64,000 bases of DNA from Thermodesulfobacterium hydrogeniphilum (GTDB lineage Bacteria > Desulfobacterota > Thermodesulfobacteria > Thermodesulfobacteriales > Thermodesulfobacteriaceae). The DNA lies in assembly GCF_000746255.1 (NCBI RefSeq), contig NZ_JQKW01000001.1, positions 18,180 through 82,179 on the forward strand, written 5' to 3'. The translations under genes were made by a program, and so were the position numbers. The notes beneath the pieces are model-generated. The model was given only the letters and a program-made list of their open reading frames with translations. It was not told the origin of the DNA and did not search any database. Positions 1-9,000 of this stretch are shown here, one piece after another. The stretch's first letter is position 1. Every line of letters starts with the position of its first letter.

Positions 1-111
1 GAGGTTGCTTTAAGTGCAGGTGTTATTACCATGTTAATTTTAGTTTATAGATTTATTCTTAATCGTATGCCTGTGCTTTATGAACATCCAGAATTTAAAT
101 CTGAACATTAA
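1..111 (+). CDS. C-terminal end of a membrane protein (partial, possibly NrfD-like)
   Basis: An open frame enters from the left edge and ends at TAA 109-111, giving 36 residues. It holds one hydrophobic stretch (residues about 3-20, with VALSAGV and TMLILVY) followed by a short polar tail ending in KSEH. This resembles the last transmembrane helix of polyferredoxin-linked quinol-interacting subunits of the NrfD/HmcC/QrcD type, but 36 residues are too few to assign a family. It converges on the phosphate transporter gene with a 6-nt gap. The evidence for coding is the uninterrupted frame and the clean membrane-helix pattern; the family name is a guess. Confidence 0.4.
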   Translation, partial: EVALSAGVITMLILVYRFILNRMPVLYEHPEFKSEH

Positions 112-117
112 AAATTA

Positions 118-1056
118 TTAAAAGATTAAGATCAATTTAGTAAAAAGAAAAGAAATTGTGAAGGCACTTAAAAGAGTAAGAAGCCAATTTATAGCAATTC
201 TTTTAATAAGATTTAATTTAATAGTTTGTAATCCTTTGGTTATACCAACACCACTAAGTGCACCTATAATACAATAAGTAGTAGAAACAGGCATACCAAA
301 TAATGTAAATAAAAATATACAAATACCAGCACTAAATTGGGCTATAAAACCAGAGAAAGGATCAAGAGGAATAATCCCTTTTCCTACGGTTTCTATAACT
401 CTATAACTCATAGTTATTGCACCTAAGAAGATAAAAAAAGAAGCTAAAAAATAAAGAAGTATTATATTTATAGGAATTTTTATATAAACAATAGGACCAA
501 GCACTGTGGCTAATTCATTAGCTCCGGTGTTATAAGAAATAAGAGAAGCACTTAAAAGAAGAAAAGACCTTAGAAGTTTTTCAACTTCAAAAAAAGGAAT
601 TTTAGAGATCAATTTTTCTGCAAGAATATATAAAAAAAATCCCAATATACAAGCTATAAAAGGAGATATTATCCAAGAGATAAATATTTTAACTAAGGAA
701 ACAAAATTCACAGAATGATTCAAAGCAAATCCGGAGCCAATCAAACTCCCTATAATTACTTGATGAGTTGAAAGAGGCAATTTTTTCCAATTAGATAATA
801 AAATCAAAAAAGAAGAAATTATAAGAGCTAAACTAATTATAAAAGGACTTGCTTCTATTAAGTTTTTTCCTACAGTTTTCATTACTTTATCACCATTTAA
901 TAAGACACCAGTAAAAACAAGGATTCCAAAAAGAAAAACAGCTTTTTTAAATCTTATTATTCCAGCTCCAATAGAAATACCAAGAGCATTAGAAGCATCA
1001 TTTGAACCTATTCCAAAGGCAATAAGAAAGCTTGAAATTATGGCAAGTTTTATCAT
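118..1056 (-). CDS. pit: PiT-family inorganic phosphate transporter
   Basis: This is an integral membrane phosphate:cation symporter of 312 residues with about ten hydrophobic segments. The duplicated PiT signature is visible: GSNDASNALG near residue 18 in the N-terminal half and NTGANELATVLGP near residue 175 in the C-terminal half, with GMPVSTTYCIIGALSG near residue 254. It is the last gene of a minus-strand trio: a CBS protein, a DUF47/PhoU-like protein, then this transporter, with gaps of about 14 nt. PiT genes are commonly paired with DUF47 proteins, which supports a phosphate uptake role. It is at the short end of the family. Whether it moves phosphate or another oxyanion such as sulfate (some PiT relatives do) cannot be decided from sequence alone, although the DUF47 partner favours phosphate. 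Confidence 0.88.
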   Translation of the reverse strand: MIKLAIISSFLIAFGIGSNDASNALGISIGAGIIRFKKAVFLFGILVFTGVLLNGDKVMKTVGKNLIEASPFIISLALIISSFLILLSNWKKLPLSTHQVIIGSLIGSGFALNHSVNFVSLVKIFISWIISPFIACILGFFLYILAEKLISKIPFFEVEKLLRSFLLLSASLISYNTGANELATVLGPIVYIKIPINIILLYFLASFFIFLGAITMSYRVIETVGKGIIPLDPFSGFIAQFSAGICIFLFTLFGMPVSTTYCIIGALSGVGITKGLQTIKLNLIKRIAINWLLTLLSAFTISFLFTKLILIF

Positions 1057-1069
1057 AAGAACTAATTTT

Positions 1070-1711
1070 TTATTTTAAACTTAGATCAAGGATATAAAGA
1101 TAATCACTTGCATCTTCAATAATATCGCTTATACTTACTAATGAATCTACAAACTCTGCAATTGTTTTTCCTTCCCAAAAGTTAACCTGTTTAGCTAATT
1201 CTGAGTTTCTTAATTTCTCACTAATATCCAATTTTATGTCATCTACCTTTTTTTCATAGATTCTAATAGCAAGTTTTTTTTCTCTGAGATTATCCTTTTT
1301 TGTTAAAGCTTCAAATCCCTTTATAAGAATTTGACACATTTCAACATTTATATCAGCTACCTTTATACATTCCTCTTTTATTTCTTTATAAATGTCAAGT
1401 TTAAAATATCTAAAATCAAAAGCGCAAAGATTAAGATAATTAAAAGCTTTTTCAGTAATTTCTATAAAAGCACAAAGGTTAGGTCTAATATAAGGTAAAA
1501 AAGCTCCTTCATAAATCATAGATATAATTTCTCTTTTTAAATAATCTGCTTCTCTTTCAAGATTTTCTACACAATAAGTTTCCTCTATATATTCTTTTGT
1601 AAGAACTTCCTTTAAACATTGAGTAGCTGAACAAAGAGTGTTTAAGTAATCTTTAATTTTTTCAAGAACTTTTTTTTCTAATTTTCCACTACCCCAAAAT
1701 TTTTCTAACAT
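1070..1711 (-). CDS. DUF47 / PhoU-like PiT accessory protein
   Basis: A 213-residue, almost entirely helical, charged protein of the DUF47 (TIGR00153, PhoU-related) family. The features I rely on are the length, the N-terminal FWGSGKLEKKVLEKI, the acidic helix around EREADYLKREI (residues about 52-62) and the C-terminal SISDIIEDASDYLY helix, in which E/D residues line a putative metal-binding bundle face. It lies 13 nt upstream of the PiT transporter gene. DUF47 proteins are the standard partners of PiT permeases and are thought to modulate transport in the cytoplasm. The start is the ATG at 1709-1711, close behind the CBS gene. The operon context makes a role in phosphate homeostasis likely; the biochemical action is unknown for the family. 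Confidence 0.82.
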   Translation of the reverse strand: MLEKFWGSGKLEKKVLEKIKDYLNTLCSATQCLKEVLTKEYIEETYCVENLEREADYLKREIISMIYEGAFLPYIRPNLCAFIEITEKAFNYLNLCAFDFRYFKLDIYKEIKEECIKVADINVEMCQILIKGFEALTKKDNLREKKLAIRIYEKKVDDIKLDISEKLRNSELAKQVNFWEGKTIAEFVDSLVSISDIIEDASDYLYILDLSLK

Positions 1712-1725
1712 ATTCTTACCTCATT

Positions 1726-2127
1726 TTATTTTTTAGCTTTTTCAATTAGAATTTCAGCCAAAATATCAAAAAAAGAGACCAAACCTATAATTTCATTATT
1801 TTCATTTTTAACAAAAACTCTGGCTATATTGTTTTTTAACATCAAATTTAATATCTCTTCTATATTTGTATCCTTAGAAACAGCTATAATAGGTTTAGAA
1901 GCTATATTTCCTATTTTAATCTTAACAGGGTCTAATTTTTGAGCTAACACTTTAAATATTATATTTCTTACGGTAACTACTCCATAATCATCTTTTGAGT
2001 CTTTGGGTAAAACTAAAAGAGAACGAATTCTTTTATCTATTAATCTCTCTATAGCATCATAAACTGTAGCATCAGATGAAATGGTTTCTAATTTTGTATT
2101 CATGATCTCACTTACTTTCTTTTCCAT
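1726..2127 (-). CDS. Two-CBS-domain protein heading the phosphate operon
   Basis: A cytosolic protein of 133 residues made of two tandem CBS motifs (a Bateman module). The first runs from VSEIMNTKLETISS to YGVVTVRNIIFKV and the second from IASKPIIAVS to IIGLVSFFDILAEI. Such modules usually bind adenylates and act as energy sensors. It is the first gene of the PiT operon with a good Shine-Dalgarno (GGAGGC) before the ATG. It is a clear paralogue of the CBS protein at 17255-17653: both have about 133 residues and similar IIxKVxAxxL linkers between motifs. It may tune phosphate uptake to cellular AMP/ATP, which is an inference from fusion-free context only. Confidence 0.85.
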   Translation of the reverse strand: MEKKVSEIMNTKLETISSDATVYDAIERLIDKRIRSLLVLPKDSKDDYGVVTVRNIIFKVLAQKLDPVKIKIGNIASKPIIAVSKDTNIEEILNLMLKNNIARVFVKNENNEIIGLVSFFDILAEILIEKAKK

Positions 2128-2272
2128 AAAGCCTCCTTTTAGTTGTTAATTTTTATAGAAATTTTATTATAAGAAAAATACCTCAAAAAACAACTTTTAC
2201 TTAGATTTTTTAAAGAAAAAATTTAAAACCTATTTGAATTTTAATTAAACTTTTTATAATTCTAAAATTAGA

Positions 2273-3286
2273 ATGTTTGCCAAAAAGAACTTTAAAAATT
2301 ACCAAAAAAATCAAATAGGAAATATTTCTTTGATTATTGCCTGTTCAGGTTTTTTGACTCTTGAAATTTTTCATATTTTTTGGGGAATAGATGGTTTTTT
2401 ATTTAGACTTTTAATGACAGGCTTTGAGGCATCTACTGTAGGTGCCTTTGCAGATTGGTTTGCTATAAGCGCGCTTTATCGCAAAATACCTATTCCGCTT
2501 ATAGGAAGACATACCAATATAATTTTGCGTAATAGGGAAAAACTTGAAGAAGGTATTGTAAAGGTTGTCTTAAACGAATGGCTTTCTAAAGAAGCATTGA
2601 AAGAAAAACTAAAAGAGACCAATTTAGTTTTAATATTAAATGATTTGTTTTCAAAATGTGATGGGGAAAAAGTTGTGGATAAACTTAATCTTTATGAAGA
2701 TGAAATAAAAGCAAAAATATGTGAGGTTATCATCTCTTACTTAGAGACTCAGCTTGAGAAAGAGGAATTAAGAGATTATCTTATACAATTTATTAATAAA
2801 ACCTTTGAAGAAAATAGTATGCCTAAAAAATTTTTTATAGATCTGGGGAAAAAATTTAATCTTATAAATGCTGAAAAAATTAGTGAGAAGATTTTAAACC
2901 TTCTTAAAGAGGAAATGATTAAAATAAAAAATGATCCATCATCTAATTTAAGAATATCTTTAGAAAATCTTATTAGCAAAGTTTTGAGAAAAATCCCTGA
3001 TTTTTTAAAATCTGGCTTTGCAATTCTTCAAAAAGAGCCTCAAAAATTAGAAGAAATAAATAATTTTTTAAGAGACTTTTTAGAACCTGTTATAGATGAT
3101 TTACAGCCCAAGATAGGAGAAATTGTAAGAACAAGCTTGAAAAAGCTTTCTGATGAGGAACTTATAATTTTTATAAAGCAAAAAATTGATTATGATTTAC
3201 AATATATCAGACTTAATGGAGCTGTAGTTGGAGGAATAGTAGGTATAATCTTGGCATTGATTAAAGAATTTTTTCATATGTTTTAA
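2273..3286 (+). CDS. DUF445 membrane-anchored protein
   Basis: A 337-residue protein of the DUF445 (YheB/YtxG-like) family. It has an N-terminal membrane region (residues about 16-60, including the family-typical TVGAFADWFAISALYR around residues 56-70), a long charged helical middle with coiled-coil tendency, and a C-terminal hydrophobic segment (GAVVGGIVGIILALI, residues about 315-330). The family places both ends at the membrane with a helical body between. The function is unknown. No Shine-Dalgarno is visible before the ATG at 2273, and the gene is divergent from the phosphate operon across a 145-bp AT-rich spacer. It appears monocistronic. Confidence 0.82.
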   Translation: MFAKKNFKNYQKNQIGNISLIIACSGFLTLEIFHIFWGIDGFLFRLLMTGFEASTVGAFADWFAISALYRKIPIPLIGRHTNIILRNREKLEEGIVKVVLNEWLSKEALKEKLKETNLVLILNDLFSKCDGEKVVDKLNLYEDEIKAKICEVIISYLETQLEKEELRDYLIQFINKTFEENSMPKKFFIDLGKKFNLINAEKISEKILNLLKEEMIKIKNDPSSNLRISLENLISKVLRKIPDFLKSGFAILQKEPQKLEEINNFLRDFLEPVIDDLQPKIGEIVRTSLKKLSDEELIIFIKQKIDYDLQYIRLNGAVVGGIVGIILALIKEFFHMF

Positions 3287-3369
3287 AAATCAAATTATAA
3301 ATCTCAAATATAAAACTCCTTATATAAAAATCCTAAATTATTAATGTTCATTTTATTGAAATTTTTTAT

Positions 3370-3398
3370 TTGACATATCAATAAAGTATTTTTATTAA
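3370..3398 (+). promoter_or_regulatory. Candidate sigma70-type promoter of the HdrD-like gene
   Basis: A perfect -35 hexamer TTGACA (3370-3375) is followed after 17 nt by TATTAA (3393-3398, four of six matches to TATAAT). It lies about 28 nt upstream of the chosen ATG at 3427, which leaves a short leader containing the AGGAGG ribosome site. Confidence 0.55.
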
Positions 3399-3426
3399 TT
3401 ATCAAAAAATGCAGGAGGAGGAAAAA

Positions 3427-4794
3427 ATGGAAAAAACTTTGGGTAATAAATCAGAAATAGCTGAAGAGAAATATGTAAGTCCTTATTTTCCTGAATATGT
3501 AAGAACTCGTATAGATGATCCTGGATTAGATGAAAAGATTAAAGGACTTACTTCTGAAAAAATAGAAATGGTAATAAAATCAGTAATAGGAAATTCTTCT
3601 GCGAAGATAAAAGCTGCTATAGAGACTTGTATGCATTGTGGTCTTTGTTCAGATGCATGTCATCATTATTTATCCAATGATAGGGATCCAACTTACGCAC
3701 CTGTAGCTAAAATTAGGATGACTCTTGGAGAAATGATAAAGAGAAATTTCAAGGTAGATCCTGAGTTTATAAAATTTTGTGCAAGAATAGTTTTTACTGA
3801 ATGTAATGCTTGTCACCGTTGCAGTATGTATTGTCCTTTTGGAATTGATATAGCAGCTTTAATAGGAAAAGTCAGAAGGATATGCTTTTTACTCGGAATA
3901 GTTCCCTATATTTTAATGGATACAGCTCAAAGCCTTGCTACAACCCTTACCCAGCTCTGGATTTCTCAAGCAGATTGGATTGATACTGCTCAATGGATGG
4001 AAGAAGAACTAAGTGCAGAGATTAAAGAAGCTTACATTCCTATTAATAAAGAAGGGGTTGATGTGTTGTATATTCCTTTAGGAACAGAACCTAAATTAGT
4101 GCCTCAGTATATAGCAGTTATGGCTAAAATTATGTCTTATGCAGGAGTTAATTGGTCCTATTCTTTACATGATTATGCTCAAGCAAGTATGTTTGTCCAG
4201 GATTTAATTACTATGCAAAGAATTGCTAAAGAAATTTTTGAAGAAGCTAAAAAATTAAGACCTAAAAAGATGGTAGCTACAGAATGCGGACATGCACTTT
4301 ATGGCACTTTTATAATGGCTCCTCCACTTTTAGGTTATAAAAACCTACCTTTTGAGGTATTACATGCTGTGGAATTTTATTATGAACTTGTAAAAACAGG
4401 GAGATTAAAGATCGTTAGAAAGATCAAAGAGCCTGTTACTGTACATGAACCTTGCAATTTGGTAAGAAGAAAGGGTGCTGGAGATAAATTGAGATATCTT
4501 GTTAAAGAAATGTGTGAGGATTTCAGAGAAATGTATCCTAGTGATGGACACAATTTCTGTTGCAATGCTGGAGGATCAGTAATTGCATGTGGGCCTCCTT
4601 GGAAAAAAGCAAGGGTTAAAAATGCAAGAGTAAAAGCAGAACAAATTAAAAATACAGGTGCTAAAATAATTATTGCTCCCTGTCATAACTGCCATACTCA
4701 AATACATGATTTGATAAAAGCTTACAATATTGATGCTGAGGTTAAATTTATGTGGGATATATTGTTTGAAACTATAGAAACTCCTTTTGTTTAA
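3427..4794 (+). CDS. HdrD/DsrK/TmcB-type Fe-S (CCG-domain) disulfide reductase-like protein
   Basis: A 455-residue cytosolic or membrane-associated Fe-S protein. Two [4Fe-4S] motifs occur near residues 65-145 (CMHCGLCSDAC, then CNACHRCSMYCP). They are followed by a CCG-type domain whose second half holds CNLVRR, FCCNAGG and APCHNCHTQ, the ligands of the non-cubane cluster used by heterodisulfide reductases. The best relatives are the HdrD-like subunits of sulfate-reducer membrane complexes (DsrK, TmcB, HmcF). An upstream in-frame ATG at 3409 is rejected as the start because AGGAGGAG lies inside it, six nt before the ATG at 3427. No membrane partner gene is adjacent, so it seems monocistronic. 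Likely role (inference): passing electrons between a redox complex and a DsrC- or CoM-like disulfide in sulfate respiration. Confidence 0.8.
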   Translation: MEKTLGNKSEIAEEKYVSPYFPEYVRTRIDDPGLDEKIKGLTSEKIEMVIKSVIGNSSAKIKAAIETCMHCGLCSDACHHYLSNDRDPTYAPVAKIRMTLGEMIKRNFKVDPEFIKFCARIVFTECNACHRCSMYCPFGIDIAALIGKVRRICFLLGIVPYILMDTAQSLATTLTQLWISQADWIDTAQWMEEELSAEIKEAYIPINKEGVDVLYIPLGTEPKLVPQYIAVMAKIMSYAGVNWSYSLHDYAQASMFVQDLITMQRIAKEIFEEAKKLRPKKMVATECGHALYGTFIMAPPLLGYKNLPFEVLHAVEFYYELVKTGRLKIVRKIKEPVTVHEPCNLVRRKGAGDKLRYLVKEMCEDFREMYPSDGHNFCCNAGGSVIACGPPWKKARVKNARVKAEQIKNTGAKIIIAPCHNCHTQIHDLIKAYNIDAEVKFMWDILFETIETPFV

Positions 4795-4879
4795 AAAATA
4801 ATTATTTATTATCTATTATAAAAATAAATTCAAATCTTATTCCTCTTGAAATTTTAAATAATCATAATATTTTTAAGTT

Positions 4880-6091
4880 ATGAATTTAGAAAAGATATTT
4901 CCTTTGATTAAAATTTTAGTAAAAGATACAGGAAAATTTTTAAAAAAAGCTTTTTTTTCATCTCCCGAAGTATATCATAAAGGAATTATAGATTTAGTTA
5001 CTTCTGCAGATTTAGAATCTGAAAAGCGTTTAAAAGAAGGTATAAAAGAAATAACTCCAGATATATTAATTTTAGCAGAAGAAAGTTATACAGGTAAAGA
5101 AGAAATAAAAAACGAATATTATTGGTTGATAGATCCTTTAGATGGAACAACTAATTTTGCTCATAAAATCCCCTGGTTTGCTATTTCTGTTGCTTTGATG
5201 AAGAATAAAGAGCCAATTTTGGGGATTGTTTATAATCCTATTACAGAAGAATTTTTTTATGCATTAGAGGAAAAAGGAGCTTTCTTAAATGAAGAGCCTA
5301 TTAAGGTTTCAGGAACAGACAAATTAATAGATTCTCTTTTATGCACAGGTTTTCCAGTTTCTAAGATTTTAGAAAAACCAGATCTATTTATACCTCTTTT
5401 TAAAGATTTTATGACAAAATGTCAAGGGGTTAGACGTTTTGGCTCTGCAGCTTTGGATCTTGCTTATGTGGCTTGTGGAAGATATGAGGGTTTTTGGGAA
5501 CCCTATTTAAAACCATGGGATACAGCCGCAGGTTCTCTTTTGGTGAAAGAAGCAGGAGGTAAAGTTACTGATTATTTTGGCAATCCCTATAATCCTTTCT
5601 TGAATACCATAGTTGCTTCCAATAAGAAAATTCATGATCAGATGATAGAAATAACCTCAAAGTATCATCCTGAGTATTTTAAACTTCATAAAAATCCTTT
5701 TCCAACTGTTGATATTATTATAGAAGTAGAAGATAAAATTGTCCTTATTTACAGAAAAAATTATCCTCAGGGATGGGCTTTACCAGGTGGTTTTGTTGAT
5801 TATGGAGAAACTTTAGAAGAAGCTGCTATAAGAGAAGCTAAAGAAGAAACTAATTTGGATATAGAAATTTTATATCTCTTAGGATGTTATTCAGATCCAA
5901 AAAGAGATCCCAGATTTCATACTGTTACTACAGTTTTTGTGGCTAAAGGAAAAGGAGAGCTTAAAGGTCAGGATGATGCTAAATTAGCACGGTTATTTAA
6001 AGTAAATGAAATACCATGGAATGAATTGGTTTTTGATCATGCAAAAATTTTAAAAGATTATCTTAATAAAAAATTATATGGATCTAAATAA
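4880..6091 (+). CDS. Inositol monophosphatase-family phosphatase fused to a Nudix hydrolase
   Basis: A 403-residue two-domain enzyme. Residues 1 to about 262 are an IMPase/SuhB domain with the metal-binding pieces [14 protein letters not shown] (about residue 85) and [17 protein letters not shown]. Residues about 275-403 are a Nudix domain whose box is intact: [21 protein letters not shown] near residues 303-325 carries the G-x5-E-x7-REx2EE pattern. The join is in frame with no stop, so this is a real fusion. Nudix members of this look ([11 protein letters not shown]) are often ADP-ribose pyrophosphatases. The ATG at 4880 has no Shine-Dalgarno. The 3' end overlaps the following diguanylate cyclase gene by 14 nt, suggesting translational coupling. 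Substrates are unknown; phosphorylated sugars or dinucleotides processed in two steps are plausible. Confidence 0.85.
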   Translation: MNLEKIFPLIKILVKDTGKFLKKAFFSSPEVYHKGIIDLVTSADLESEKRLKEGIKEITPDILILAEESYTGKEEIKNEYYWLIDPLDGTTNFAHKIPWFAISVALMKNKEPILGIVYNPITEEFFYALEEKGAFLNEEPIKVSGTDKLIDSLLCTGFPVSKILEKPDLFIPLFKDFMTKCQGVRRFGSAALDLAYVACGRYEGFWEPYLKPWDTAAGSLLVKEAGGKVTDYFGNPYNPFLNTIVASNKKIHDQMIEITSKYHPEYFKLHKNPFPTVDIIIEVEDKIVLIYRKNYPQGWALPGGFVDYGETLEEAAIREAKEETNLDIEILYLLGCYSDPKRDPRFHTVTTVFVAKGKGELKGQDDAKLARLFKVNEIPWNELVFDHAKILKDYLNKKLYGSK

Positions 6092-7067
6092 ATGGATTAA
6101 TCTTATAAAAAAAGATCTTAAGGAAGAAATAAGAGTAGGAATTAATGATCCAGAAATAATAGTTGAATTATTTTTAGAAGAGATCTTAAAAGAGTTTGAT
6201 ATAAAAATTGATAAGATAAAAGATATTAAAAGTTCAAAAAATATTTTAAATTATGATTTTTATCAAATATTGATCTTAGTAAATTCTGAAAAAGAGGAAG
6301 ACTTTTCTATTGTTGAAGAAATAAGGAAAAAAAGTCCTTTCACTAAGATTTTGATAGTTTCAAATTTTTTAAAGGAGAAAGATATAGGGAGATATTTTGA
6401 AGAGGGAGTAGATGAGGTTATTTTTAAGCCTTTTAGTTTAAATGAATTTAGAGCCAGATTAAATAAACTTTTTAAAGAGTATTATTTAGATAAAAAGTTA
6501 CAAAAAATTGCTATAGAGGATGGACTTACAGGAGTTTACAATAGGCGCTTTTTTGATGAAACTTTGAAAGAAGAGGTATATAAAGCTTTAAGACAGAAAT
6601 ATCCTCTTAGTTTGATAATGATAGACCTTGACAATTTCAAATGGTATAATGACAATTTGGGGCATCAAACAGGCGATAAATTGCTCAAAAAATTGGGAAG
6701 AGCTCTTATTAGTAGCGTTAGAGATAAAATAGATAAAGTTTGTCGTTATGGAGGAGATGAATTTACTATTATTTTACCTTATACTTCTTGGAAAGAAGCA
6801 GTTATTGTGGTAAAAAGGATTTGTAAAAACTGGGAAAAAGAAAAAGATTTTAAACTTACTACATTATCCATAGGAATAGCTCAGTTGATAAAAAGAGGAT
6901 CTTTAGAAGAATCTTTATTGGACTTACTTAAAAGGGCAGATAAAGCCATGTATCAAGCTAAAAAAGATAAAGATAAATCAGAAAATAAATGGAAAGTAGA
7001 TGAAGATAGTATCAAACTAATTTTAAACGAAGCACCTCAAGACGAGGTTGAACTTTTTCAATCTTAA
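6078..7067 (+). CDS. Diguanylate cyclase with degenerate receiver-like domain
   Basis: A 329-residue cytosolic protein. Residues about 15-135 fold like a response-regulator receiver (ILILVN strand, VSNF strand, then KPFSLNEF with the conserved Lys-Pro). However, the strand that should end in the phospho-acceptor Asp reads ILILVNSE, so the acceptor is missing. Residues about 145-300 are a GGDEF domain with [25 protein letters not shown] and an intact YGGDEF (about residues 224-229), so cyclic-di-GMP synthesis is expected. The RxxD inhibitory site is not present: DKID stands at its position. The start overlaps the preceding fusion gene by 14 nt, and the 3' end overlaps the convergent RNase gene by 56 nt. 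Signal input is unlikely to be classical phosphorylation. Confidence 0.83.
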   Translation: MDLNKWINLIKKDLKEEIRVGINDPEIIVELFLEEILKEFDIKIDKIKDIKSSKNILNYDFYQILILVNSEKEEDFSIVEEIRKKSPFTKILIVSNFLKEKDIGRYFEEGVDEVIFKPFSLNEFRARLNKLFKEYYLDKKLQKIAIEDGLTGVYNRRFFDETLKEEVYKALRQKYPLSLIMIDLDNFKWYNDNLGHQTGDKLLKKLGRALISSVRDKIDKVCRYGGDEFTIILPYTSWKEAVIVVKRICKNWEKEKDFKLTTLSIGIAQLIKRGSLEESLLDLLKRADKAMYQAKKDKDKSENKWKVDEDSIKLILNEAPQDEVELFQS

Positions 7068-9000
7068 CAGTAATTTCCTGTCCAGGTATAAGATTTTTTT
7101 TAAAACCTATGAGGTCTCCTGTAATATTATAATCCACTAAATAAATTTTAGCCTTTTTATTTTGCACATTTAAAACAAGTCCTTTTAAAGGTTGATTTTG
7201 CATATAGAGTTGCAAATATTTTAAAAGAAAATATTTTTCTCTTTTATTTTGAATAAGAATAGCTCTCTGTAGATTATTGGTTAATTCTGGAAGAATTTTT
7301 AAGATTTCTTCTTCTGATAGAGGTTTTAATCCTAATAAAAAGAATTTTAATTGGTATTGAATTAAAAGATCTAAAAATCGCCTTATAGGAGAAGTTAGAG
7401 TGGTATAACAATCAACACCTAATCCTGAATGATAGGCAGGTTGAGTGGATAACTCAGATTTGGCTAAAAATTTTAACTGTAAAAGCTTGGAATAAAGATT
7501 TTCTTCAAAATTTTCTATAATTTCAGAGGGTTGAGGTTGGGAGCGATAAATAGCAGGAATGTGATTTTTATATAGAAACTCAGCTGTTAATGTATTTATA
7601 AGAATCATAGCTTCAGCAATAAAATAACGAGCCGGTGTCATAACAAGCTTTTGAACTGTGATTTCCTTTTTTTCATTAATTTTTATTTGAATTTCAGGTA
7701 GAAAAATAGCTAAAGCTCCTTTTTTTTCTCTTTTCTTTTTAAAATACATAAAAATAGAATAAAGTTTTTGCCAGAACTTATTTCCTTGAGAGAGATAATC
7801 ATCTACATCTTCATAGGTGAGTCTTTTTTTTACCTTTATAAGGGATAAAATCGGTTTAAAATCAAGGATATTATATTTTTGATCCAGAATAATTTTAAAA
7901 GTAATAGCAGGTCTTAAAGTATCCTGTTTCAAGCTAAATTTTCCATGAGAAAGGGGAAAGGGTAGCATAGGGAAAATCCCATCTGGCAAATACAAAGTAG
8001 AAGCTCTTTCTAAAGCTCCTTCCCATAAAGCAGATCCTGGTTTTATAAAACCAGCCACTTCAGCTATATGAATATAAAGTATGTATTGATTTTCATTTTC
8101 TTCAAAACTCAGGGCATCATCAAAATCTTCGGTATCTTTAGCATCAATTGTAAAGGTTTGTAAATGGGTTAGGTCTTCTCTATCATCCAAAGAAAATGAA
8201 AGATTTTCAAGTTCCTTCGCTTCTTTTAATTCTTTTTCTGAAAAAGTTAATGGATACCTTGTTCTTAAAATTTCTAAATTTTCATCCTCATCAAAAACTT
8301 TTATTTTTACCAATAATTCAAAAATCTTATTTTGATTAGCCAGGTTTAGGCGTTTAAGCACTTCTTGAACCAGCTTTCCAGAGGGAGTTTGGTTTTCCCA
8401 TAAAACATAACCTTTTAGTGCTTCAATCCAGAAATTTCTAACTCCTTGGTTAAAAATTTCTATATTTCCTTTTTGTAGAGCCTTTATAAATTCTTCTCCT
8501 TCATTAAGTTTTTTTAATCTTTCAAGCTCGCGCTTTTTTTGAAGAAGTAAACGTTCAACTTCTTTTTGAGATAAAATCCCAAGTATATTAGGTTCTTTAA
8601 GTTTAAAATAAAGTTTTTCTTCTAAGGTTTTTCTAATAAAACCTGCTATTTCATCTTCATCAGGATCTCTTCCCAAGATTAAGTCTACTAAATCCTTGGC
8701 AGGAATTTCCTCGGTTTCATTAACTATAATTTCCCAGATTTCTTTTAAATCAAAAGTTTCCTTTAATTTTTCTCTATTTTCCTGTTTTTCTTTAAGAGCT
8801 GTAATAATTTGATTTAAATCTTTTAAAGATTTAGGTTTTTCTTCATAAGAAATAAGAGCAGAGTAATTGATAAGTTCTTCTTTGCCTGAGGGTAAAATAA
8901 TATGAAGCCTTTTTTCTTTAACCTCTTTTATGTAGACCGTGGTGATTTTATTTCTATAAAAAATATCGGCGAATCTATTATTCAGAAAAGTTAGATCCAT
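7012..9000 (-). CDS. RNase II / RNase R family 3'-5' exoribonuclease
   Basis: A 662-residue cytoplasmic protein with an RNB catalytic domain across the middle: TIDAKDTEDFDDALSF supplies the clustered Asp metal ligands, and it continues with YILYIHIAEVAGFI, LPDGIFPMLP and LTSPIRRFLDLLIQYQ. The N-terminal part (to about residue 260) is charged and helical and lacks a recognisable cold-shock pair. The C-terminus ends in a short S1-like stretch (GLVLNVQNKKAKIYL). This matches the compact RNase II-like proteins of cyanobacteria and thermophiles more than full-length RNase R. It degrades RNA from the 3' end. It overlaps hisA by 23 nt at its start and the convergent diguanylate cyclase by 56 nt at its end. 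Confidence 0.85.
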   Translation of the reverse strand: MDLTFLNNRFADIFYRNKITTVYIKEVKEKRLHIILPSGKEELINYSALISYEEKPKSLKDLNQIITALKEKQENREKLKETFDLKEIWEIIVNETEEIPAKDLVDLILGRDPDEDEIAGFIRKTLEEKLYFKLKEPNILGILSQKEVERLLLQKKRELERLKKLNEGEEFIKALQKGNIEIFNQGVRNFWIEALKGYVLWENQTPSGKLVQEVLKRLNLANQNKIFELLVKIKVFDEDENLEILRTRYPLTFSEKELKEAKELENLSFSLDDREDLTHLQTFTIDAKDTEDFDDALSFEENENQYILYIHIAEVAGFIKPGSALWEGALERASTLYLPDGIFPMLPFPLSHGKFSLKQDTLRPAITFKIILDQKYNILDFKPILSLIKVKKRLTYEDVDDYLSQGNKFWQKLYSIFMYFKKKREKKGALAIFLPEIQIKINEKKEITVQKLVMTPARYFIAEAMILINTLTAEFLYKNHIPAIYRSQPQPSEIIENFEENLYSKLLQLKFLAKSELSTQPAYHSGLGVDCYTTLTSPIRRFLDLLIQYQLKFFLLGLKPLSEEEILKILPELTNNLQRAILIQNKREKYFLLKYLQLYMQNQPLKGLVLNVQNKKAKIYLVDYNITGDLIGFKKNLIPGQEITVKIEKVQPRLEVLRLKLV

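Noticed and set aside
1..13. GAGGTTGCTTTAA at the window start matches the hdrA promoter box
   Set aside because: It lies inside a coding frame (EVAL) near the end of a membrane-protein gene and no -10 follows at the right spacing; chance match.
3409..3426. ATG 3409 as start of the HdrD-like gene
   Set aside because: The AGGAGGAG ribosome site lies inside this extension and points to ATG 3427.
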